From positions 212,044,035-212,108,034 of the forward strand of contig OY992539.1 of NCBI GenBank assembly GCA_963921195.1: a stretch of 64,000 bases of DNA. The letters are read 5' to 3'. Origin of the DNA: Pegoplata infirma (taxonomy: Eukaryota; Arthropoda; Insecta; Diptera; Anthomyiidae). The notes beneath the pieces were generated by a model, which was not told the DNA's origin, ran no database searches, and saw only the letters and a list, made by a program, of their open reading frames with translations. Shown here piece after piece: positions 53,746 through 64,000 of the stretch (positions within the stretch are counted from its first letter, which is position 1; the number at the start of each line of letters is the position of its first letter). The position numbers were made by a program, and so were the translations under genes.

Positions 53746-54788
53746 ATTTATATTTTATCCGATTTTTTAAGTAGAAATTTTTCTGATTTTTCGGAATTAT
53801 TCAGATTTCTTGGAATTATTTTGATTTTTCGGAATTATTCTGATTTTTCGGAATTTTACTGATTTATTCTGTCTGCTTTTTTAAATTTGTGTATTCTCCA
53901 ACATATTCTGTTCTTAGGTATACAAATGTTTACTTAAAAATTATTATATTTCCTGAAATAATGTTCATTTAAACCTAAAATTTGGAATAAAGGATGTTTT
54001 AGCCCCAAAAAACATTGTGAAAAATTACATTTTTGACAAATCTGATTCTACGGGAGCTAAAAAGGGCCAAATAATACAACTTGGTACTTTTCTTGAAATT
54101 GGAAATGTAGGACTTACCAGGACCCTTTGAAACTCCGATTAAATGGGGAAAAATTGTGAAAAAGTGTACTTTGATACTTTTTCAATCTCCTAAAATATTA
54201 GTTCTAGAAATTTGTAAGGTAGTTACATTCAGCGGAAAAAAACACTCCCACAAATACACTTTTTTCAATGTTTCAATTCTTAGCGGGTAAAAAAGTGTAC
54301 TTTTTTCTAAAAGGATAAAATGAGGTACAAAATTGTATTTTGGTACTTTTTTGATCTCCAAAAATAATGGTCCTAGAAACTTTTAATTTTAAACAAAGTA
54401 TTCTTCAGCGAAAAACCATACTGAAATAAGTAGTTTTTTGTATTCCAATTCTAAAGTGTTAACAATTGGTAATAGTGCGGTGAAATGGTAATTTTGATAT
54501 CCATTGAGGATATAAAACTCAAAAAATTTTGTATTTCTTTAACGCAAGTTATACGGAAAGGGATGAAACCCACATGGAACGAAATGGAATAGAACAAGTA
54601 ATGAAATGGCATATAATAGGGAACAAAATAAAATAGAGCGGTAAACGAAATAAAATAAAAAAAAAAAAAATTTACCAAAAATTTTATGTCACTAAAAATT
54701 TTTTTTTTTGAAAATTTTTCGTCACCTTAAAAAATGGTAATTTTTTTCACTCAAATTTTTTTTCACTCAATTTTTTTTTTTTCGAAAT
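53746..54788. repeat. Diverged tandem repeat of about 170 bp plus T-rich flank
   Basis: Units with GTACTTTTTTGATCTCC followed by TAGAAA at about 54172 and 54342, and a weaker third to the left. At 54640-54788 there are TTTTTCACTCAAATTTTT words; the same words continue at 58290-58390 on the other side of the Harbinger-like element, showing that it split this region. Confidence 0.55.
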
Positions 54789-55320
54789 TAATAGCCCAAT
54801 TCAGTATGTCGATTTTAGTTGTTTTCCGACTAAAATGTGACTGAGCACAAACATTTGTATTCTCTATGTCACTTGACGTCTATAATGGTTTTTGTCTTTG
54901 ATAATGACAAAATATAACGTAAACTATTCAATTCTGTATATCGATTGCTAACGTTTTATATGTCAAAACGGTCACTTAATATTTTGTTGGCGTTTGAAAT
55001 ATTTTAATATTATTTTATTTTGTTAAATTGTTTTATCTTTTGGATTTTAATAAAAATATTGATTAACGCGTCCAGAGAAAATAATTGCAAATCCATTACG
55101 GCTGCTGGATTTTGAGTAAGTATATTTTAGCAATGTAAAAAATATATAAAATAAAATAAATGTGTAAAAACATAAGTTTTCTCTAAAAAGATTTTGCACA
55201 ATATAGGATGAATCAATTTTAACATGAAGTGGAACAAACATCAAACCAAAAATGCCGTATCAATAAGAAATCCAAATTTCCGGAATAAATAAACGCCTTG
55301 AAAATAATATACAAAATTGT

Positions 55321-55383
55321 CGAAAGTCCAACCCAGAAAAATACAATAACCGGATGGGATACCATAGCACTTATGGGCTGCTG
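55321..55383 (+). pseudogene. Possible Harbinger transposase remnant
   Basis: One frame reads RKSNPEKYNNRMGYHS, reminiscent of the P-x-N-P-x-x-x-x-NRKGYHS motif of Harbinger DDE transposases. The frame is open upstream back to a stop just after 55255, and a possible GTAAGC donor follows. It is too short for certainty, but the position inside a Harbinger-type element supports it. Confidence 0.35.
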
Positions 55384-55489
55384 GTAAGCACAAAGTATCA
55401 TAACTTCTCATAGTATTATGAAAAGAATAAAAAAAAAGTTTTCAACACTTTTTATGACAAAAAAACTTTAGGGTTTTGAGACTTCATCT

Positions 55490-57395
55490 CTTTCTCAAAT
55501 CTGAGATTTTTTTTCTTTAGAAAAAATCTTAGACTCTTTAGAAAAATTTTCTGATCTGACAACTTTTCCGGATCTCCGATTTTTTTTGCAGAAAAAGTTT
55601 TTCAGAATCAAAGATTTTTTCTACAGAAAAAATGTCTCAGAATCTAAGAATTTTTCTATAGAAAAAATGTGTCAGAATCTGAGAATTTTTCTATAGAAAA
55701 AATGTGTCAGAATCTGAGAATTTTTCTATAGAAAAAATGTGTCAGAATCTGAGAATTTTTCTATAGAAAAAATGTCCAAGAATCTGAGAATTTTTCTACA
55801 GAAAAAATGACTCAGAATCTGAGAATTTTTCTATAAAAAAAATGTTTCAGAATCTGAGAATTTTTCTATAGAAAAAATGTCTCAGAATCTGAGAATTTTT
55901 CTATAGAAAAAATGTCTCAGAATCTGAGAATTTTTCTATAGAAAAAATGTCTCAGAATCTGAGAATTTTTCTATAGAAAAAATGTCTCAGAATCTGAGAA
56001 TTTTTCTATGGAAAAAATGTATCAGAATCTGAGAATTTTTCTATAGAAAAAATGTCTCAGAATCTGAGAATTTTTCTATAGAAAAAATGTCTCAGAATCT
56101 GAGAATTTTTCTATAGAAAAAATGTCTCAGAATCTAAGAATTTTTCTATAGAAAAAATGTCTCAGAATCTGAGAATTTTTCTATAGAAAAAATGTCTCAG
56201 AATCTGAGAATTTTTCTATAGAAAAAATGTCTCAGAATCTGAGAATTTTTCTATAGAAAAAATGTCTCAGAATCTGAGAATTTTTCTATAGAAAAAATGT
56301 CTCAGAATCTGAGAATTTTTCTATAGAAAAAATGTCTCAGAATCTGAGAATTTTTCTATAGAAAAAATGTCTCAGAATCTGAGAATTTTTCTATAGAAAA
56401 AATGTCTCAGAATCTGAGAATTTTTCTATAGAAAAAATGTCTCAGAATCTGAGAATTTTTCTATAGAAAAAATGTCTCAGAATCTGAGAATTTTTCTATA
56501 GAAAAAATGTCTCAGAATCTGAGAATTTTTCTATAGAAAAAATGTCTCAGAATCTGAGAATTTTTCTATAGAAAAAATGTCTCAGAATCTGAGAATTTTT
56601 CTATAGAAAAAATGTCTCAGAATCTGAGAATTTTTCTATAGAAAAAATGTCTCAGAATCTGAGAATTTTTCTATAGAAAAAATGTCTCAGAATCTGAGAA
56701 TTTTTCTATAAAAAAAATGTCTCAGAATCTGAGAATTTTTCTATAGAAAAAATGTCTCAGAATCTGAGAATTTTTCTATAGAAAAAATGTCTCAGAATCT
56801 GAGAATTTTTCTATAGAAAAAATGTCTCAGAATCTGAGAATTTTTCTATAGAAAAAATGTCTCAGAATCTGAGAATTTTTCTACAGAAAAAATTTCTCAG
56901 AATCTGAAAATTTTTCTACAGAAAAAATGTCTCAGAATCTGAAAATTTTTGTATAGAAAAAATGTCTCAGAATCTGAAAATTTTTCTATAGAAAAAAATG
57001 TCTCAGTATCTGAGAATTTTTCTATAGAAAAAATGTCTCAGAATCTCAAAGATTTTTTATACAACATTTTTTTTCAAAATCTTAGAAAATTTCGAAAGAA
57101 AAAACGTCTTAGAATCTGATAATTTTTTATGGAAAACCTGTCTCAGAATCTGAGAATTTTTCTATAGAAAAAATGTCTCAGAGTCTGAGAATTTTTCTAT
57201 AGAAAAAATCTAATTCTCCTATATTTTTTCTGTTAAAAACTTCTAGGATTCTGAGGTTTTTTTCATAGAAAAATTCTCAGATTCTAATTTAATTTTTCTG
57301 TTAAAAATTTTCAGATTCTGAGAAGTTTTCTATAGAAAAATATCTCAGAGTTTGAGTAAAGAAAAAATACCTCGGAAGCTGAGAATTCTGAAACA
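55490..57395 (+). repeat. 35-bp satellite array, homogeneous (AATG/GAGAA subfamily)
   Basis: About 41 nearly identical units (55620-57060) of CTATAGAAAAAATGTCTCAG plus AATCTGAGAATTTTT, with diverged units at both edges. Each unit joins two palindromes, TTTTCTATAGAAAA and TCTCAGAATCTGAGA. The array lies within the Harbinger-like element. Confidence 0.95.
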
Positions 57396-58241
57396 TTTTC
57401 CAAATATTTTTAATTGTAGTATTTTTTATATTTTCAGGTGACTGGGGTGCCGTAAAGCTACATACATTTCGATGCCACTGACTATTAGAAGACATTCAAA
57501 TATCAAACACTATTGTTTCCACTGAGATCCAAATGAAGCCTCTTTTATTCGCATTGTGTATAAGTTTATGAGCTATTTATTAAAATAAGTAATAAAAACA
57601 TTATTGCAAAATTATATAACAGTAGAAATATTTCGCATTTTTATTATTTTTGGAGCTCTGCTTGGATTTCTAAAGCTGGTACATATACCCTTAAAGCATT
57701 TCCTTATTGTAATTTTCTTCGGTTTTATGTAATTTTGAGAATGTATTTATACTTGTTTTCAAGCGGCGCGCTGCCTAGAAGACCCAATCCATTTTATTAG
57801 TTTTCCCAAAAAGATTGTGCCTCAGAACAGCTTCATCTGGTTTCTTTTATCTAAAAATATACTATTAAAATGAATAATATAATAAAAATTACCACAAACT
57901 TTATTTACATTCCTTTTCTTGTAAAATTATCCAAATTATTCAATGCTCGTTTTATTTTTTACAATTTTATTGTTTTGTTTATTTGTTATTTATTTTTTGA
58001 ATTGTCATTTTTATAGTTAACAGTATTGCAGTACTTAAAAAAATGTAATAATATTAAAAAATAAAATCGAATTTTATATGTTTTTTTAGTTCTGGCAATA
58101 CTATGTTTGAAAGCAACGTAACTCATAGACACAAACCACGTAACACAGACGAAAAAATAATGTCGATTTAGTGAATCACAGTAGTGACTGCTACCCGTCT
58201 GTAGACGGAACGTTTTATCGACTTACTGAATTGCCCTATAA

Positions 58242-59580
58242 ACCTATTTTAGAAATGAAAATGGAATAGAACAGTAAGCAAAATAGAACAAATTTTTTTT
58301 ACTCCAAATTTAATCTCACTCAAACATTTTTTCTGTAATTTTTTTTTCACTCAAAAATTTTTTTCACTTAAAAACTTTTTTTCGAAATAAAACTCGTCTC
58401 AAATTAACCGTTTTGCAAATGAGTTCTTATTTCTTATACCAAATTCGCTGGTATTACATTTTTTTCTGAATTTGTAGAACAGTGTTTTTGACAATAGCGA
58501 TAAAAAAAATCTTTTTACACGTGCGGCAGGTTTAGAAGGTTTGTTCGCATGTAAAATTTCATAAACTCGATAAAAATTTTGCACTTTCGAAGATAGTTTC
58601 AATCGCTGTCGACTTAAATAATTACTTCCCCTCTCTTATCATTAATTTTCAAAACATCTTAATGTTAAAGTTTGTTTCTTAAGTCTTTTGTTTTAAATAA
58701 TTATTTCCATATCTTTTGTAGAGTAAAAGTTGTTATAATTTAAACTTTAATTACGATTATTTTTTTAATCTTAAAAGAGTTTCTTTGCCAAAAAATTACT
58801 AAACCGTTTAAACTCTTAAATATATGACTACATTTAACGGAAGTAAATCAATGTCATCTGTTCAAAAGAAACAACCCAAAAAAGTAAAAAAAAAACTTTT
58901 GCCAACAAATTATGTTAAACATTAACAATTAATGCGTAACAATAAATAAACAAGACAATTAAAAACACTAAAAACAAGCATTTAACAAATTTTACAAAAC
59001 CACAAGAGAAGACAACACCCAAGTAACAGCAAAAAAACAAATATTTTGGCAACTTAAACAGTTAAATGAGCAGACTAAAATTATTATCTTGAACTAAAAT
59101 CAACCAGAGAAAATTAAAGCACATTTATCAAATACGGGTCAAAAAACAAATTTGCCATTAAGTTATACAAAAATATCTAAGAAACACAAAAAAGGGAGCA
59201 GAAATTAAGAAAATATGTACCAACAGATTCTAAGAATTAAAAAAATGAGAACAAAAATTAAAAAGAAAATTTAAATTATTTTAATTTGTTGTTGGTTTTT
59301 CTGAAAATTTTTTTTTGTAACAAATTTAGTTCGTGATAATATTGTTAATTTGTTGTTATTGTTTTTTGGTATGTTTTGTATGACAACTTAATTAAATATT
59401 TCTCTCCTTTGGAAAATACAAACAACAAATAAAAACTCCTCTTACGACTAAATCTTAGTAAAGTGTGATAATGTTTACCATAAGGTTGTAGACAGAAATT
59501 TGTTTAAAGGGGAGTTTATCATTAAAATTTTTTTAAAAGTAAAACTTTTTGATCATTTTGATTAAAATTTGTATGCCCTT
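58242..59580. other. Unique AT-rich island
   Basis: The first 150 bp continue the T-rich TTTTTCACTCAAA repeat. The rest shows no gene. Contains motif copy 6. Confidence 0.5.
58678..58691 (-). other. Dispersed 14-bp motif, copy 6
   Basis: Exact ACAAAAGACTTAAG on the minus strand, followed by AAACAAACTTTAAC. Confidence 0.7.
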
Positions 59581-59581
59581 C

Positions 59582-60054
59582 AAAGAAAGAATTTAAAACG
59601 AATTTCAATCAACAAAAACGCGGATTCAATAAATTTTTTTATTGAAATTCCTCCAATTAAGAAAATTGTTATACCAATCATCAAATTGTAGGTGATTGAT
59701 TAAAAATTTTTTCAATCAAACATTATTTTCGATTTTGATCAAAAATTTGATCAATATTTTATTTATAGTCAATCAAAATAATGATTGATTTAACAAACGA
59801 ATTGTAAGCTAATGACAAAATTGTCAAAAAATTAATCTTTTTTGCTTTCCAATATGTTGCCAACAGTAAAAAAGTAAAACCCGAATTTTTTGCATATTCT
59901 GGAATCAATCTATTCAAATAAATTAATTGAAAATTTGTAATTTGACAGTTAAAGAAATTTACAACAGTTTTAATTAAAACATTGATTGACTCATTTAAAT
60001 TTTGTTGATCAATAGATTTAATTGAAAATTTTTAGCCAATAATTTTTTTGTGTT
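59582..60054 (-). mobile_element. MITE family C, copy 2 (inverted relative to copy 1)
   Basis: The reverse complement matches 17317-17798 over the full length, including the GCGTTTTTGTTGATTG-like and TTGATCAATAGATTTAATTG blocks. Ends are AAGAAAGAATTT and AATTTTTTTGTGT. Confidence 0.75.
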
Positions 60055-60055
60055 C

Positions 60056-60256
60056 AACACAGCAAATTTTTTTAGCATTGTTGGCTCGTTTTAATTAAAA
60101 CGTTAATGTATTAGCAAACAATTTAATTGTATTAACAAATTGTGTTGTTAAATAAAATATCAATTATTTTATTTGTCAATATAATTAATTTGTTTGCTAA
60201 TACAACAACGATTTAATTGAAAATGAGCCAACCATACAATTTTTTTTCTTGTGAAC
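60056..60256. mobile_element. Small palindromic MITE, about 200 bp
   Basis: CACAGCAAATTTTTTTAGC at the left and AATTTTTTTTCTTGTG at the right are inverted. Inner blocks TTGGCTC/GAGCCAA and TATTAGCAAACAA/TTTGCTAATA also pair. Abuts MITE C copy 2. Confidence 0.6.
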
Positions 60257-61435
60257 CACAGTATGGTGGATACCTTTTTAGTCATTCCGTGTGTAAAGCA
60301 TCAAATTATCGGTCTGGGACCCATAAAGTATTTAAATAATTGATCCATGATAGATTACACTGTCCAACACAAAAATGTATTTGGCTTGAGACCAAAAAAA
60401 ATTTTAGGGGGTCATATTAGTCCTTTTTTGTAAAAACTGTCATAGAAGTTAACTAAAACGAGCATTTAAAGGGTTAACATATTTTACGAATAAAAAACAT
60501 TTTTCTAATCCCCTTGGTCCAAATACATATAATCCCCATGGTCTGATCCCCTTAGTCCCCCCCTTCGCTTGCCCCTGTTTTAGTATTGTATAGTAGTTTT
60601 AATGATAGTATGTATACAGATCGTATTTTGTCTTTAACAAATTACTTATCATTAATTTAAATTTAAAACATTCACAAGTTTTTGTTCATGAGTGGTGTTG
60701 TAGTGTAGTATACTCATCTTATATGTCGTGGTTGTTGGCTGTTATCTTTATGCCTTAATTTCCATTTGAATTTATATTTGTCGCCTAAATTGGAACTGTT
60801 GCACATGCCTTAAAGTCCACATATGAATATATATATTTTTTATTTATTTTTTTTTTTGGAATCTGTAGTCTCATATAAGAATTTGTATATTCTTTTAAAA
60901 ATTTCTGGTTTTCTTTAATTTTTTGTATATTTTTTGTTTTCATACATAATGAAGTCATCTGTTTTATTTGTAAGTAGTTGAGTTGTATGGATTTGAATTT
61001 TTATTTTTTTAAAAGACTTAATTTTTTTTTTTTGGTTGGCATCTTTTGTTTAAATGCAAAATTAATAACATTTGATTAATAATGTCAATTTAAGGAAATA
61101 TTCAAATGAGTATTTAAAAAATCACAGCATGCAGAAAACAAAAGACTTAAGACACAAACCTGAAACAAAAAGTGACAAACAAATTAACAAATCAAACTGG
61201 TTTAATACAATTCAAAGATTTGTATAATTTTTGTTTTTTTAAAAAATTATTTAGAATTAAGTAAAAGACAAGAAGAAATATTACAAATCAAAAAAAAAAA
61301 AAATATTTAAACTTGAACTTGGATTAAGAATATTTTTTTTGAAATTTAAGCACACGTTTTTTTTTTTTTTGGGAAATTTTTAAGAATTTCTAATGAGCCA
61401 TAGAGTTAAATTAGGAATCCAAAAAAAATTCTTAA
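60257..61435. other. Unique island
   Basis: No gene recognised. Contains motif copy 7 about 300 bp before the large satellite array. Confidence 0.45.
61138..61151 (+). other. Dispersed 14-bp motif, copy 7
   Basis: Exact ACAAAAGACTTAAG followed by ACACAAACCTGAAAC. Confidence 0.7.
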
Positions 61436-61439
61436 ACAC

Positions 61440-64000
61440 TTTCTCAGAAGAAAAATTTGGCGAAATCTAAAATTTTTTAAAATCTTAAAATTTTTCTATA
61501 CAGGAAAGTTTTTCTATAAGAAAAATGTCTCAGAATCTGAGACTTTTTCTATATAAGAAAAATGTCTCAAAATCTGAGATTTTTTCTAAAAAAGAAAAAT
61601 GTCACAGAATCTGAGACTTTTTCTATAAGAAAAATGTCTCAGAATCAAAGTTTCTCAAAATCTGCGATTTTTTCTATATAGGAAAAATGTCTCAGAATCT
61701 GAAACTCTTTCTAAATAGGAAACATGTTTCAGAATCTGAAACTCTTTCTATATAACAAAAATGTCTCAGAATCTAAGACTTTTTTCTATAGAAAAACTGT
61801 CTCAGAATCTGAGACTTTTTCTATAGAAAAACTGTCTCAGAATCTGAGACTTTTTCTATAGAAAAACTGTCTCAGAATCTGAGACTTTTTCTATAGATAA
61901 ACTGTCTCAGAATCTGAGACTTTTTCTATAGAAAAACTGTCTCAGAATCTGAGACTTTTTCTATAGAAAAACTGTCTCAGAATCTGAGACTTTTTCTATA
62001 GAAAAACTGTCTCAGAATCTGAGACTTTTTCTATAGAAAAACTGTCTCAGAATCTGAGACTTTTTCTATAGAAAAACTGTCTCAGAATCTGAGACTTTTT
62101 CTATAGAAAAACTGTCTCAGAATCTGAGACTTTTTCTATAGAAAAACTGTCTCAGAATCTGAGACTTTTTCTATAGAAAAACTGTCTCAGAATCTGAGAC
62201 TTTTTCTATAGAAAAACTGTCTCAGAATCTGAGACTTTTTCTATAGAAAAACTGTCTCAGAATCTGAGACTTTTTCTATAGAAAAACTGTCTCAGAATCT
62301 GAGACTTTTTCTATAGAAAAACTGTCTCAGAATCTGAGACTTTTTCTATAGAAAAACTGTCTCAGAATCTGAGACTTTTTCTATAGAAAAACTGTCTCAG
62401 AATCTGAGACTTTTTCTATAGAAAAACTGTCTCAGAATCTGAGACTTTTTCTATAGAAAAACTGTCTCAGAATCTGAGACTTTTTCTATAGAAAAACTGT
62501 CTCAGAATCTGAGACTTTTTCTATAGAAAAACTGTCTCAGAATCTGAGACTTTTTCTATAGAAAAACTGTCTCAGAATCTGAGACTTTTTCTATAGAAAA
62601 ACTGTCTCAGAATCTGAGACTTTTTCTATAGAAAAACTGTCTCAGAATCTGAGACTTTTTCTATAGAAAAACTGTCTCAGAATCTGAGACTTTTTCTATA
62701 GAAAAACTGTCTCAGAATCTGAGACTTTTTCTATAGAAAAACTGTCTCAGAATCTGAGACTTTTTCTATAGAAAAACTGTCTCAGAATCTGAGACTTTTT
62801 CTATAGAAAAACTGTCTCAGAATCTGAGACTTTTTCTATAGAAAAACTGTCTCAGAATCTGAGACTTTTTCTATAGAAAAACTGTCTCAGAATCTGAGAC
62901 TTTTTCTATAGAAAAACTGTCTCAGAATCTGAGACTTTTTCTATAGAAAAACTGTCTCAGAATCTGAGACTTTTTCTATAGAAAAACTGTCTCAGAATCT
63001 GAGACTTTTTCTATAGAAAAACTGTCTCAGAATCTGAGACTTTTTCTATAGAAAAACTGTCTCAGAATCTGAGACTTTTTCTATAGAAAAACTGTCTCAG
63101 AATCTGAGACTTATTCTATAGAAAAACTGTCTCAGAATCTGAGACTTTTTCTATAGAAAAACTGTCTCAGAATCTGAGACTTTTTCTATAGAAAAACTGT
63201 CTCAGAATCTGAGACTTTTTCTATAGAAAAACTGTCTCAGAATCTGAGACTTTTTCTATAGAAAAACTGTCTCAGAATCTGAGACTTTTTCTATAGAAAA
63301 ACTGTCTCAGAATCTGAGACTTTTTCTATAGAAAAACTGTCTCAGAATCTGAGACTTTTTCTATAGAAAAACTGTCTCAGAATCTGAGACTTTTTCTATA
63401 GAAAAACTGTCTCAGAATCTGAGACTTTTTCTATAGAAAAACTGTCTCAGAATCTGAGACTTTTTCTATAGAAAAACTGTCTCAGAATCTGAGACTTTTT
63501 CTATAGAAAAACTGTCTCAGAATCTGAGACTTTTTCTATAGAAAAACTGTCTCAGAATCTGAGACTTTTTCTATAGAAAAACTGTCTCAGAATCTGAGAC
63601 TTTTTCTATAGAAAAACTGTCTCAGAATCTGAGACTTTTTCTATAGAAAAACTGTCTCAGAATCTGAGACTTTTTCTATAGAAAAACTGTCTCAGAATCT
63701 GAGACTTTTTCTATAGAAAAACTGTCTCAGAATCTGAGACTTTTTCTATAGAAAAACTGTCTCAGAATCTGAGACTTTTTCTATAGAAAAACTGTCTCAG
63801 AATCTGAGACTTTTTCTTATAAGGAAAAATGTCTCAGAATCTGAGACTTTTTCTTATAAGGAAAAATGTCTCAGAATCTGAGATTTTTTCTTATAAGGAA
63901 AAATGTCTCAGAATCTGAGTCTTTTTCTTATAAGGAAAAATGTCTCAGAATCTGAGACTTTTTCTTATAAGGAAAAATTTCTCAGAATCTGAGACTTTTT
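61440..64000 (+). repeat. 35-bp satellite array, near-perfect (ACTG/GAGAC subfamily)
   Basis: From about 61770 to 63815 roughly 58 units of CTATAGAAAAACTGTCTCAG plus AATCTGAGACTTTTT show only two visible substitutions (near 61898 and 63113). The left edge is degenerate. The right edge switches to a 37-bp variant with TTTTCTTATAAGGAAAAATG and runs off the window. The palindrome here extends to GTCTCAGAATCTGAGAC. Confidence 0.97.

Larger units (their letters stand above)
54792..58238. mobile_element. PIF/Harbinger-like element, 3.4 kb, expanded by satellite
   Basis: The ends TAGCCCAATTCAGTATGTCG and, reverse-complemented, TAGGGCAATTCAGTAAGTCG are bounded by TAA on both sides (54789-54791, 58239-58241). 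A 3-bp TWA duplication is the Harbinger hallmark. A short frame at 55321-55383 may be transposase residue. About 1.9 kb of the interior is 35-bp satellite. The element is otherwise non-coding and dead. Confidence 0.65.

Noticed and set aside
55620..64000. CRISPR-like regular array
   Set aside because: Units are directly adjacent with no variable spacers, no cas genes are present and the genome is eukaryotic; this is a satellite.

Overview
This is AT-rich eukaryotic DNA, most likely from an insect and probably a fly. The reasons are a BEL/Pao LTR retrotransposon primed by a tRNA-Tyr-like primer, remains of an I/Jockey-type LINE, several hAT, Tc1/mariner-like and PIF/Harbinger-like DNA transposons, and foldback elements of the FB kind. 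No operon-like layout, bacterial gene or convincing host exon is visible. I read the window as intergenic or intronic repeat-rich chromatin; a heterochromatic or sex-chromosome origin would fit but cannot be shown from the sequence.

Layout. 1-3.7 kb: a 132-bp tandem repeat, a broken LINE, a TA-flanked MITE and a foldback element with a 9-bp target duplication. 3.75-5.6 kb: unique DNA. 5.6-11.6 kb: a 10-bp GA repeat, then a degenerate 35-bp satellite interrupted by a 1-kb foldback element and a dispersed element. 11.6-16.6 kb: hexamer arrays (GCTATT/GCTTTT), another foldback element and a MITE. 17-24 kb: reverse-oriented 35-bp satellite, MITEs and a hAT foldback element with a nested element. 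25-38 kb: a 22-bp palindromic repeat family interrupted by a hAT MITE, a 2.7-kb foldback element with tandem-unit arms and a decayed gene, and a 2.6-kb foldback element carrying a solo LTR. 38.16-47.26 kb: a complete BEL/Pao element on the minus strand. 47-54.8 kb: mixed palindromic repeats plus a hAT element. 54.8-58.2 kb: a Harbinger-like element filled with 35-bp satellite. 58.2-61.4 kb: unique islands and MITEs. 61.4-64.0 kb: an almost perfect 35-bp satellite array running off the window.

The only intact protein-coding genes seen are the two ORFs of the BEL/Pao element. ORF1 (1764 aa) is a complete gag-protease-RT-RNase H-integrase polyprotein. ORF2 (387 aa) sits in the place where some retroelements carry env, but it encodes a second, diverged copy of the three-zinc-knuckle plus protease module. 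It has a good splice acceptor just before its ATG, and an array of hairpin repeats directly follows its stop codon. The two LTRs (369 bp) look identical and a 5-bp target duplication (TAATG) flanks the element, so it is young and possibly still active.

Two other patterns stand out. First, the 35-bp and 22-bp repeat families are both built from dyad-symmetric units, so they read nearly the same on both strands. Second, a 14-bp sequence (ACAAAAGACTTAAG) recurs once in each of seven non-repetitive islands, on both strands.
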